Origin: Pyropia yezoensis
Lineage: Eukaryota > Rhodophyta > Bangiophyceae > Bangiales > Bangiaceae
Assembly: GCA_009829735.1 (NCBI GenBank)
Contig: CM020619.1
Span: 13,135,777 to 13,199,776, forward strand
Length of the DNA: 64,000 bases
Direction: 5' to 3'
Below the pieces are notes generated by a model. That model worked only from the letters and a program-made list of their open reading frames with translations, was not told the origin of the DNA and did not search any database. Shown here piece after piece: positions 30,693 to 39,775 of the stretch. Every line of letters starts with the position of its first letter. The first letter of the stretch is position 1. The translations under genes and the position numbers were made by a program.

Positions 30693-31817
30693 ATGACCGG
30701 GGGGCGCTGGGGTTACCCAAGCAAGCCACCCCGGAGTACCGCGGGGAAAGCCCCACGGAGAGCGCGGTTGAGCCGACGCCGCATCAACCCCCAGGTACAC
30801 CTTCCGGCCCCGACGACACGGCGTCAGGGGATTGATGACCAACCTCCAAGGTTGGGAGGAGAGGACGGGAAGCCCCGTCACGTTGAACCAGACAAGGGCC
30901 CTGTTCAGGATGCCCGAGCTACACCGGATATCGGTGTAGGACATGTGTTGTTTACCTTGGAGAACTTCAAGGTATCAGCCACCCTGGGGGTTGACCCCCA
31001 GTCGACACGATTGTACTGCCCTGTACTGGACACAGGGGCTGGACCCAACCTTATCCGGAAGGATACCCTCCCGGACAAGTGGCTTCCACGAGTCAGAGTG
31101 ACTCGGGGACCCACCATCAAGGACGCGAATGGTCGACTCATTCGTACGACCGCAGCGATGTCGCTGCAGGTTACCATCGGGGATCTCACCACGGAAGGTG
31201 ACTTCCTGGTATGTGAAACGCTATCGGTGCCCTGCATACTGGGGTGCACCTTCATCAACGTTCACGTTGATGCAATCCGGCCAGGCCGGAGGACCGTCGA
31301 GCTTCAAGAAGCCGACGGGACGAAGCGAGGACACACGGCTATCGGCAGGGACCTGACGCTACAAGGAAGCCACGTTAACGTGGCTGAGGTGTACGCAAGC
31401 GTCGAGCCGAAGACACTTCGGTTGGCCAAGCGAACTCGCTTTGAGCCGTTGTCAGAGACAGTCCTCCCGGTTAACTGCGACCTCGCAGGCATCTGCAGAG
31501 TCCAGTCCAACCTACGGACGTACAAGCGCCATGGGTTGACCATGGCCAACGGTCTCATAGACCTCCCAGCAGGAGGGTCGTCCCTCCTAGTGATGGCGAA
31601 CTACCGCCGTAAGGCAGTCACCCTCCCGAAGGGAACTATCCTCGGGATTGCCGAACTCTACGAAGGAGATATCCTTACCCCTGATAGGAAGGTCAAGTGG
31701 AACCACTTGAAGTACTGGCGGTCGCCGAGACCACCGAGCGACAGTAACCCGATGACGGCAAGCCTAACCCATCGGCGGCGCCGGCGGACCTGCCGCCAAA
31801 GGACCAAGAGGCCTTGA
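30693..31817 (+). CDS. protease part of pol, retrotransposon 1, first assembled copy
   Basis: In the -1 frame relative to gag. Contains VLDTGAGPNLIRKD (catalytic Asp of a retropepsin, about residue 113) and the matching flap and second half (PCILGCTFINVHVDAI), which cuts the polyprotein. An AT-G at 30693 exists, but entry by frameshifting from gag is more likely. Near 31687 one G is missing compared with the second copy (36047), which throws the last 40 codons into a wrong frame. Probably a sequence error at a contig end. Confidence 0.8.
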   Translation: MTGGRWGYPSKPPRSTAGKAPRRARLSRRRINPQVHLPAPTTRRQGIDDQPPRLGGEDGKPRHVEPDKGPVQDARATPDIGVGHVLFTLENFKVSATLGVDPQSTRLYCPVLDTGAGPNLIRKDTLPDKWLPRVRVTRGPTIKDANGRLIRTTAAMSLQVTIGDLTTEGDFLVCETLSVPCILGCTFINVHVDAIRPGRRTVELQEADGTKRGHTAIGRDLTLQGSHVNVAEVYASVEPKTLRLAKRTRFEPLSETVLPVNCDLAGICRVQSNLRTYKRHGLTMANGLIDLPAGGSSLLVMANYRRKAVTLPKGTILGIAELYEGDILTPDRKVKWNHLKYWRSPRPPSDSNPMTASLTHRRRRRTCRQRTKRP

Positions 31818-32460
31818 AGGCACTGGCCGAGGCTGACCTCGACCACCTTCACCCTTCGGTAGCCGAAGGGGTACGACGGATGCTAAGAAAGCATGACGTT
31901 ATGTGGACAGGCGGGGCCTTGGGGACCATTGGGGCAACCCAACATCGTATAGACCTGGTACCAGGCGCACGACCCGCCCGCTCACAACCGCACCGAGCGG
32001 GACCTATGCAACGAGAGATCGTTGATGGAGAAGTGAAGAGGATGAGTGAAGCTAAGGTGATCCGACCTTCGATGTCGGAATGGGGTGCCCCAGTCGTTAT
32101 TGTGCCGAAGAAGGATCAAACCCCTCGGTTTTGCATCGATTATCGACGCCTCAACTTGGTTACCAAGAAGGACTCATACCCTTTACCAAGGATGGATGAA
32201 TGCATCGACTCCCTGGGGAGGCTACGGTGTTTACCACCATCGACTGCAATGCCGGATACTGGCAGATCCGGTGGCGGACGAGGATATCCCAAGACGGCAT
32301 TCGTCTGTCACAGTGGAGTGTACGAGTTCCTAAGGATGCCCTTCGGATTGTCCAACGCCCCGCTACATTCCAGCGGGCTATCGACATCATACTGTCTGGG
32401 GAAAATGGCGTAACTGCCTAGTGTACCTCGATGACGTCATCGTCTTCTCGCGTAACATGG
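31814..32460 (+). pseudogene. reverse transcriptase start, first copy, cut by gap
   Basis: Encodes the beginning of reverse transcriptase (WGAPVVIVPKKDQTPRFCIDYRRLN, GRMDECID region). Compared with 36172-36823 it lacks single bases in homopolymers at about 32214, 32266, 32290, 32361 and 32404, so the frame breaks repeatedly. It ends at the N gap right after the YLDD region. Likely low-quality end of a contig, not a biological pseudogene. Confidence 0.75.
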
Positions 32461-32960
32461 NNNNNNNNNNNNNNNNNNNNNNNNNNNNNNNNNNNNNNNN
32501 NNNNNNNNNNNNNNNNNNNNNNNNNNNNNNNNNNNNNNNNNNNNNNNNNNNNNNNNNNNNNNNNNNNNNNNNNNNNNNNNNNNNNNNNNNNNNNNNNNNN
32601 NNNNNNNNNNNNNNNNNNNNNNNNNNNNNNNNNNNNNNNNNNNNNNNNNNNNNNNNNNNNNNNNNNNNNNNNNNNNNNNNNNNNNNNNNNNNNNNNNNNN
32701 NNNNNNNNNNNNNNNNNNNNNNNNNNNNNNNNNNNNNNNNNNNNNNNNNNNNNNNNNNNNNNNNNNNNNNNNNNNNNNNNNNNNNNNNNNNNNNNNNNNN
32801 NNNNNNNNNNNNNNNNNNNNNNNNNNNNNNNNNNNNNNNNNNNNNNNNNNNNNNNNNNNNNNNNNNNNNNNNNNNNNNNNNNNNNNNNNNNNNNNNNNNN
32901 NNNNNNNNNNNNNNNNNNNNNNNNNNNNNNNNNNNNNNNNNNNNNNNNNNNNNNNNNNNN
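32461..32960. other. assembly gap (500 N)
   Basis: Exactly 500 N. The sequence before it ends at a point equal to 36823, and the sequence after it starts at a point equal to 28591, so the gap separates two overlapping pieces of one element. Confidence 0.98.
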
Positions 32961-35041
32961 CCGATCGATAACATTGAGACGCCAATGCTTTCCGGTGCCG
33001 GATCGACGTTTGGCACGGCTCGGAACGGCAGGAGGCGGGGGGCCCGCCCTCAACTGTCGTCGACCGACCTCACTCCGCCGCCTCCTTCACCAGGGGATTC
33101 CCTGATGGCATTCATTGGCCCGCATCGAGGCCCGGTTTTCCGGGCTCGACGCCCGTCAAGATCGGACGGAGGACGCAATGGCAGTGTTGATGTCAACACG
33201 GCACACGACGGGACCCCGTCGTGTTCCTCCCACACCGGTACGGTTCGAACCGGCCGGACTACTTTCGGAGTCCACCAGGGTCAACCCGGTGTTGCTACTC
33301 CTGGACAACCCCCGGACACAATGGGGTATGGGTCCGACTCGTCGGCAGAGTTGGAACGGAGTCACACGGAGCGATACGCTCGGAGCACCCGAAGCGGACT
33401 CCGCGGACACGACCCGGCGGATACGTACGCCGGGGGAGAGTCGGTTATTGGGGGAGGAGGTACCCTCTCGCAGTACCCCCACGACGAAGGAGGCCAGGCA
33501 ACTCGGGTTCCCGAGGTGCCGACGCCTGAAGTACCATCTTCAGTGGTGGAAGCTATGACCGCGCAGGTAACTGCGAGCCTACTGAAGCGGATGGAGTCCG
33601 ATGAGTTCGCTCATCAACTGGCTAAGCGACTGGATATCCAGGACGCTGACACGGAGATCGTCAACGAGGTCTTCCGGTCGGTTCTTACTCCGGAACGTTA
33701 TCGTTTGGAGGACCGCTCTACCACCGTATCGGAATCGATGCGTAATACGTCGCATCGGGCGATCCGCTCTATGCAGACCCTTATGAAGGGAGTCCCTATG
33801 TTCGGGGGGCCGAACGGACGCCCGTTGGCAGTCATCGGCTTTCTTGACTAGCTTCAAGGCAGCCGCAGACAAGGGCGCTCGTTAACGGGGGCTGGCTCTG
33901 GAGATCCTCCGTTCTTTGTTGATGAACGGGTGCGAGGCATTCTTCGCCAGGCATCCCACGGGAATGAGGGTCGCGGCCACCCCCATGGATTACCGTGGGA
34001 TATTGAAGAGCTGCTGAGCAGCTACCTCAGTGAGGACAAGTGCGAGGACCACTATCGGGCCCTTCGCACTGCCACCGCCCAGTCCTGGGAGGATGAGGAG
34101 ATGTTTGGACGCCGGATCCAAGAGCTCGACTACGAGCTGGGGAAGCTCCTCGGAGAAGGGGGAGCTACGGGCCATCCTGTTCGCAGGAGTACCCAACTAC
34201 GTGCGGATATCCGCACGGGGCGCCAACACGGCACGGACGAACTTCAGTCGACTGATGCATATGTGCAAGTCCCTAGGGACGCCTACCGGGTTCTACACCC
34301 GGAGTGTGCCTTGGCCCCGAAGCCCAAGGGTGAGGGAGGCAAGCCCAGTCTTACCCCGGTACCGAGGCAAGAGAAGGGGAACGTAAGGCCGCACCAGTAC
34401 TGGTGGCGACCGAACATACCCCTATTGGTGAGGATGACCCTCTAGTCGACCAACAGGGCCACCTGTTGCTTGCTCCGGTGATATGATGAACATGGTACGG
34501 TAGCGTACATCGCCCCGGCTGGAACCCAGTTCCAGGTCAACGAAGGAACGGGACGGCGCGTCCCGTATGTGCGGACTACGGGGTACTCCCCGGTGACGGG
34601 TAACCCTCACCAACCCTTGCCAACATGGGCGGTGCGCACGGAGGCACCTCCGCAGATTGCGGGCCGACCCAACCGGTTGGGGAATCCATGTTCCGGTTGA
34701 CCCAAGGACCCAAGGCCTACCAGGGAGCAGGCACTCGGGCGCCCGAGGGAGGCAACCGTAGCTACGGGGCTACCCCGATGCGAACTCAAGGGGGGACCGG
34801 CACGTCCGGGTGTATGTTGTGTGGGGATCCCCAGCACTGGGTGTCTTCCTGCCCACTCATCCCCGAGGAGTCTCGGCGGGCAGCGGCGCAACGCAAGGCA
34901 TCCACCGGGGGGTATCCCGCCCGAGCCCCCGGACCCGCACCGGGCAAGCCAGCTCCAGGTGGAGTACTGGCCGTCGAGGGGGCACCTCCTCAGCCGGATG
35001 TCCCGGCGGACAGCACCCTACCAAGGGCGGGAAACGAGTAA
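32961..35041 (+). pseudogene. second assembled copy of gag, with frameshifts
   Basis: Matches gag from codon 31 onward. Single-base length differences near 33025, 33040, 33112, 33285, 33842, 33873, 34017, 34160, 34276, 34378, 34470 and 34680 break the frame into pieces. Most are in homopolymers. From about 34690 the frame is clean again, through the zinc knuckle (CMLCGDPQHWVSSC) to the stop at 35039. The missing first 30 codons, the absence of an LTR before it and the clustering of lesions at its 5' end point to assembly error. Confidence 0.75.
35029..35035 (+). promoter_or_regulatory. -1 frameshift slippery site GGGAAAC (second copy)
   Basis: Same phase and position as 30672-30678. From here the -1 frame is open through protease to 36105. 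Confidence 0.8.
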
Positions 35042-36105
35042 GAGGAAGGATGACCGGGGGGCGCTGGGGTTACCCAAGCAAGCCACCCCGGAGTACCGCG
35101 GGGAAAGCCCCACGGAGAGCGCGGTTGAGCCGACGCCGCATCAACCCCCGGGTACACCTTCCGGCCCCGACGACACGGCGTCAGGGGATTGATGACCAAC
35201 CTCCAAGGTTGGGAGGAGAGGACGGGAAGCCCCGTCACGTTGAACCAGACAAGGGCCCTGTTCAGGATGCCCGAGCTACACCGGATATCGGTGTAGGACA
35301 TGTGTTGTTTACCTTGGAGAACTTCAAGGTATCAGCCACACTGGGGGTTGACCCCCAGTCGACACGATCGTACTACCCTGTACTGGACACAGGGGCTGGA
35401 CCCAACCTTATCCGGAAGGATACCCTCCCGGACAAGTGGCTTCCACGAGTCAGAGTGACTCGGGGACCCACCATCAAGGACGCGAATGGTCGACTCATTC
35501 GTACGACCGCAGCGATGTCGCTGCAGGTTACCATCGGGGATCTCACCACGGAAGTTGACTTCCTGGTATGTGAAACGCTATCGGTGCCCTGCATACTGGG
35601 GTGCACCTTCATCAACGTTCACGTTGATGCAATCCGGCCAGGCCGGAGGACCGTCGAGCTTCAAGAAGCCGACGGGACGAAGCGAGGACACACGGCTATC
35701 GGCAGGGACCTGACGCTACAAGGAAGCCACGTTAACGTGGCTGAGGTGTACGCAAGCGTCGAGCCGAAGACACTTCGGTTGGCCAAGCGAACTCGCTTTG
35801 AGCCGTTGTCAGAGACAGTCCTCCCGGTTAACTGCGACCTCGCAGGCATCTGCAGAGTCCAGTCCAACCTACGGACGTACAAGCGCCATGGGTTGACCAT
35901 GGCCAACGGTCTCATAGACCTCCCAGCAGGAGGGTCGTCCCTCCTAGTGATGGCGAACTACCGCCGTAAGGCAGTCACCCTCCCGAAGGGAACTATCCTC
36001 GGGATTGCCGAACTCTACGAAGGAGATATCCTTACCCCTGATAGGGAAGGTCAAGTGGAACCACTTGAAGTACTGGCGGTCGCCGAGACCACCGAGCGAC
36101 AGTAA
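35036..36105 (+). CDS. protease part of pol, retrotransposon 1, intact copy
   Basis: Entered by -1 frameshifting: the frame reads RVRGRMTGGRWG directly after the slippery site. Retropepsin motif VLDTGAGPNLIRKD near 35381-35422 and ILGCTF near 35595. It ends at TAA (36103-36105) after VAETTERQ. The next frame-matched residues (PDDGKPNPSAAPADLPPKDQ) run straight into reverse transcriptase, so this stop cuts protease from the rest of pol in the same frame. Both assembled copies carry it. Confidence 0.85.
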
Positions 36106-39100
36106 CCCGATGACGGCAAGCCTAACCCATCGGCGGCGCCGGCGGACCTGCCGCCAAAGGACCAAGAGGCCTTGAAGGCACTGGCCGAGGCTGACCTCGA
36201 CCACCTTCACCCTTCGGTAGCCGAAGGGGTACGACGGATGCTAAGAAAGCATGACGTTATGTGGACAGGCGGGGCCTTGGGGACCATTGGGGCAACCCAA
36301 CATCGTATAGACCTGGTACCAGGCGCACGACCCGCCCGCTCACAACCGCACCGAGCGGGACCTATGCAACGAGAGATCGTTGATGGAGAAGTGAAGAGGA
36401 TGAGTGAAGCTAAGGTGATCCGACCTTCGATGTCGGAATGGGGTGCCCCAGTCGTTATTGTGCCGAAGAAGGATCAAACCCCTCGGTTTTGCATCGATTA
36501 TCGACGCCTCAACTTGGTTACCAAGAAGGACTCATACCCTTTACCAAGGATGGATGAATGCATCGACTCCCTGGGGGAGGCTACGGTGTTTACCACCATC
36601 GACTGCAATGCCGGATACTGGCAGATCCCGGTGGCGGACGAGGATATCCCCAAGACGGCATTCGTCTGTCACAGTGGAGTGTACGAGTTCCTAAGGATGC
36701 CCTTCGGATTGTCCAACGCCCCCGCTACATTCCAGCGGGCTATCGACATCATACTGTCTGGGGAAAAATGGCGTAACTGCCTAGTGTACCTCGATGACGT
36801 CATCGTCTTCTCGCGTAACATGGATGACCATGTACAACATGTTGACGAGGTACTCACCCTCTTGAGGAACGCCGGGGTAACCCTGCGTCTGAAGAAGTGC
36901 GCCTTCTTCCAACAGACGGTCGAATATCTGGGCCACCAGATAACCCCTGGTAAACTAGGGGTACTCGAAGCCAATACCCGGGCACTCCGGGATGCCCGGT
37001 TCCCTAACACCCAGACGCAGCTCAAGAGCTTCCTGGGAATGTGCAATGTATACCGACGGTTCGTCAAGGACTTCGCTCGGATAGCTAAACCGTTAACGGT
37101 TCTTACGAGCAGTACCTTACCCAAGGTACTCCAACCCCCTTCGCCTAGCGAAGAGGAGGCATTCGAGTCGCTGAAGCGAGCCCTACTAGCCCCACCCGTC
37201 CTTGCGTTACCGCATAGACGGGGTACCTTCGTCATCGATGTCGATGCGTGTGATACACAAGTGGGATGCACCCTGTTACAGGGAGAGACGTTGATCGGTA
37301 CCGATAACGTTATCCCGGACCTACGTCCGGTAGGGTACTTCAGCCGGACACTCAACCCGGCTGAGCGGAACTATAGTGCCACCGAGCGTGAATGCCTCGG
37401 AGTTATATGGGCAGTGCAACTGCTCCGTCCATACCTGGAGGGCTCCAGGTTCATCGTGAGGTCCGACCACGAACCCCTACGATGGCTCCTCAACCTTGGT
37501 GACAAGGATTCCGATAGCCATGGGAGGCTAGCCCGATGGAGGCTGAAGATGGCCGAGCACGACTACCGCACGGTGTATAAGGCTGGGTCAACCCACCACC
37601 TCGGAGACGCGTTGTCTCGACTCGACACCCCGAGCGGGGATACCCGCCCGGTGGACGAGGACATCCCGGTGGTACCGGTGTGCATAGTGGGTAATGCTAC
37701 CCAGGGTATGGCTGACCATACCATGGCACACGTTGCGTGCCCATTGACCCTCGCGGACTTCCGCGAGGCACAGGCCAACGACGATGACTGTAGACGTCAT
37801 CGTGCTAACCTCCTGGCCGGTACGGCCGGCATCTTCTCCGAGAACGAAGACGGACTCATATTCCGGCGGGCACCCGCCGATGGACGACATCAAGTCGTGG
37901 TTCCCGTGTCCTTACGGCAAGCCGTCATGGAACGAGAACATGAGAACCCTACAGCCGGACACCCGGGGGGTTCACGTATGTTCGCAGCAATGCGAAGGTT
38001 CTTCTACTGGCCAGCAATGGCCGTCGACGTGGTCGACCACGTAAGGGGATGCCACCCCTGTGCGCGTAACCGCATGAGTCTACATAGGCAGGCGTCTGCC
38101 ATGAAGCTATTCCCACCCGATGGGCCCAACGAGCAAGTCGCTATCGACATACTCGGGCCACTTCCGGTAACGGAAGAAGGGAACAGGTACATCCTGGTCA
38201 TGTCTGACCGATTCACCAAGCTGTCACGAGCGGCAGCCATCCCGAATGATACGGCATACACGATTATGAACGCAGTGGTTGACCACTGGATCAGTGCATA
38301 CGGAGTCATGAAGCAACTCCTCTCCGATAACGGAGCAAACCTTACGTCGGCATTCTGCACTAAGGTCCTGGGCATGTTCGGTATCGAACCACGTCGGGCA
38401 TCCGACTACCACCCGCAGTCCAACGGGCAGGTGGAGCGGTTCAACCGCACCATCGTCAAGATGCTACAGTGCTACGTGGCAGAGCACACGAACACTTGGG
38501 ACAGGCTTCTGTCCGTACTCACCCTGGCATACAATGCCAGGCCACATCGGAGCACAAACATTGCTCCGCTGGAGTGGGTCATGCCACTAGGCGTCGGTAA
38601 CCTGACGCTGCCACCCGGCAGGTGCACTCAGTATGATACACCGAAGGGCCGACCCGCCGAACGCATCCACCTAGCTTGGTTGGCCAAGCTATCGTGGATG
38701 ATTCCTAAGCTCAAGGGTGCCCTTGACAGAACACAACTTCGATATAAGAAGAACTTCGACGCCCGACTACGGGTGCGCAACGCAACCCTGGTAACAGGTG
38801 ACTGGGTCTATATCAGACACCAGAAGTTCCGAGGGAACAAGCTTATGCAACCGGTCAAGGGACCGTACCAGATCCTCCACAGAGATAACCACTCTGTTAT
38901 CTTACACTCCGATACGGAGATTCAACGCATCAGCATGAATGACGTTACACCTGCTCCGATGCCGGAACAGCCTCAGCCGGTACCGGCTGGGTTGCTACAT
39001 GAAGCTCTTACAACCCACCGGTCGGATGACCCGGTGGGACCGGATGGGATTCCATACCAAGTAGAGAGCGTGGTCGGACACACCGACCCGGACATACCAG

Positions 39101-39216
39101 GACCCTGGTACGTCAAGGTTATGTGGGTCGGATACGACTCACCCACCTGGGAACAGGCGGCGAATATACCCCGCCAACTCCTCATGCCGTACATGAGGCG
39201 ACGACGCCTACTGTAA
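36106..39216 (+). CDS. pol: reverse transcriptase, RNase H, integrase, chromodomain
   Basis: First ATG at 36172; same frame as protease. Counting from that ATG: reverse transcriptase about residues 70-270 with FCIDYRRLN, MPFGLSNAPATFQRA and YLDD at 206-209. RNase H about 345-450 with FVIDVDACDTQVG and the Glu/Asp sites (ATERECLG, VRSDHEPL). Integrase zinc finger about 585-632 (H-x7-H, then C-x2-C in CHPC) and core about 655-765 with IDILGPLP, LSDNGANL and NGQVERFN, giving D, D, E. The C-terminal chromodomain, residues about 955-1010 (YQVESVVGH, YVKVMWVGYDSPTWEQ), is the chromovirus hallmark and may target insertion to modified chromatin. No other stop. Convergent with the antisense ORF 560 bp downstream. 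Confidence 0.94.
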   Translation, partial: PDDGKPNPSAAPADLPPKDQEALKALAEADLDHLHPSVAEGVRRMLRKHDVMWTGGALGTIGATQHRIDLVPGARPARSQPHRAGPMQREIVDGEVKRMSEAKVIRPSMSEWGAPVVIVPKKDQTPRFCIDYRRLNLVTKKDSYPLPRMDECIDSLGEATVFTTIDCNAGYWQIPVADEDIPKTAFVCHSGVYEFLRMPFGLSNAPATFQRAIDIILSGEKWRNCLVYLDDVIVFSRNMDDHVQHVDEVLTLLRNAGVTLRLKKCAFFQQTVEYLGHQITPGKLGVLEANTRALRDARFPNTQTQLKSFLGMCNVYRRFVKDFARIAKPLTVLTSSTLPKVLQPPSPSEEEAFESLKRALLAPPVLALPHRRGTFVIDVDACDTQVGCTLLQGETLIGTDNVIPDLRPVGYFSRTLNPAERNYSATERECLGVIWAVQLLRPYLEGSRFIVRSDHEPLRWLLNLGDKDSDSHGRLARWRLKMAEHDYRTVYKAGSTHHLGDALSRLDTPSGDTRPVDEDIPVVPVCIVGNATQGMADHTMAHVACPLTLADFREAQANDDDCRRHRANLLAGTAGIFSENEDGLIFRRAPADGRHQVVVPVSLRQAVMEREHENPTAGHPGGSRMFAAMRRFFYWPAMAVDVVDHVRGCHPCARNRMSLHRQASAMKLFPPDGPNEQVAIDILGPLPVTEEGNRYILVMSDRFTKLSRAAAIPNDTAYTIMNAVVDHWISAYGVMKQLLSDNGANLTSAFCTKVLGMFGIEPRRASDYHPQSNGQVERFNRTIVKMLQCYVAEHTNTWDRLLSVLTLAYNARPHRSTNIAPLEWVMPLGVGNLTLPPGRCTQYDTPKGRPAERIHLAWLAKLSWMIPKLKGALDRTQLRYKKNFDARLRVRNATLVTGDWVYIRHQKFRGNKLMQPVKGPYQILHRDNHSVILHSDTEIQRISMNDVTPAPMPEQPQPVPAGLLHEALTTHRSDDPVGPDGIPYQVESVVGHTDPDIPGPWYVKVMWVGYDSPTWEQAANIPRQLLMPYMRRRRLL

Positions 39217-39775
39217 CAACCCAACCGACACCGACTTCGGCTGTTGGGGGGTGAGGCTTATACCTACTAAGTAGGGTGTGACATGGTTACGGCAGACTTA
39301 GGTTTCTAAGTCAAATCAGACTTAGGTTTCTAAGTCGAACCAAGCTTAGGTAACTAAGTAGAGCTAAGCTTAGGTAACTAAGTAAAAACCTGAACCTTAA
39401 TAAGTTAACTTAAAGGTAAAGGCTACCTCCGATAATATCGAAGTAACTAGGGAGCTTACACGGGAGGATGACCTCCCCAAGCCAAGACACAAAGTGAGGG
39501 AGGATAACCTCCCCAAGCATGAATCAACCGGAAGAAGTTGGGCGGGAGGCAAGGCACCACTGAGCCAGAAGGGGTACTCCCCAGGGCAGCAAACAGAGGC
39601 AAGCAATGCCCCCAGGGGGGGATGAGTTTATACTCACTACTACCCGGCTACCATAAGGGTTGCCGGGGCCCTCTCCCGCACAAACAATAGCACTCCTCAG
39701 TGGGTAGACCCACTGCTCGAGGGAGGCCACTCACGCGTAAGCGCGTAGACCTCCGTGCTCCACCGGTCGGCAACG
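39217..39775. other. non-coding spacer between convergent pol and antisense ORF
   Basis: AT-richer than its surroundings, and holds the palindromic repeat array at 39293-39390. No ORF of note. It probably contains the 3' ends of two converging transcripts. Confidence 0.6.
39293..39390. repeat. four tandem CTTAG...CTAAG palindromes
   Basis: Units ACTTAGGTTTCTAAGT (twice) then GCTTAGGTAACTAAGT (twice), spaced 24-25 nt. Each can form a hairpin with CTTAG/CTAAG arms. Placed between the 3' ends of the two opposing ORFs, so a terminator, insulator or protein-binding role is possible; none is shown. Confidence 0.85.
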
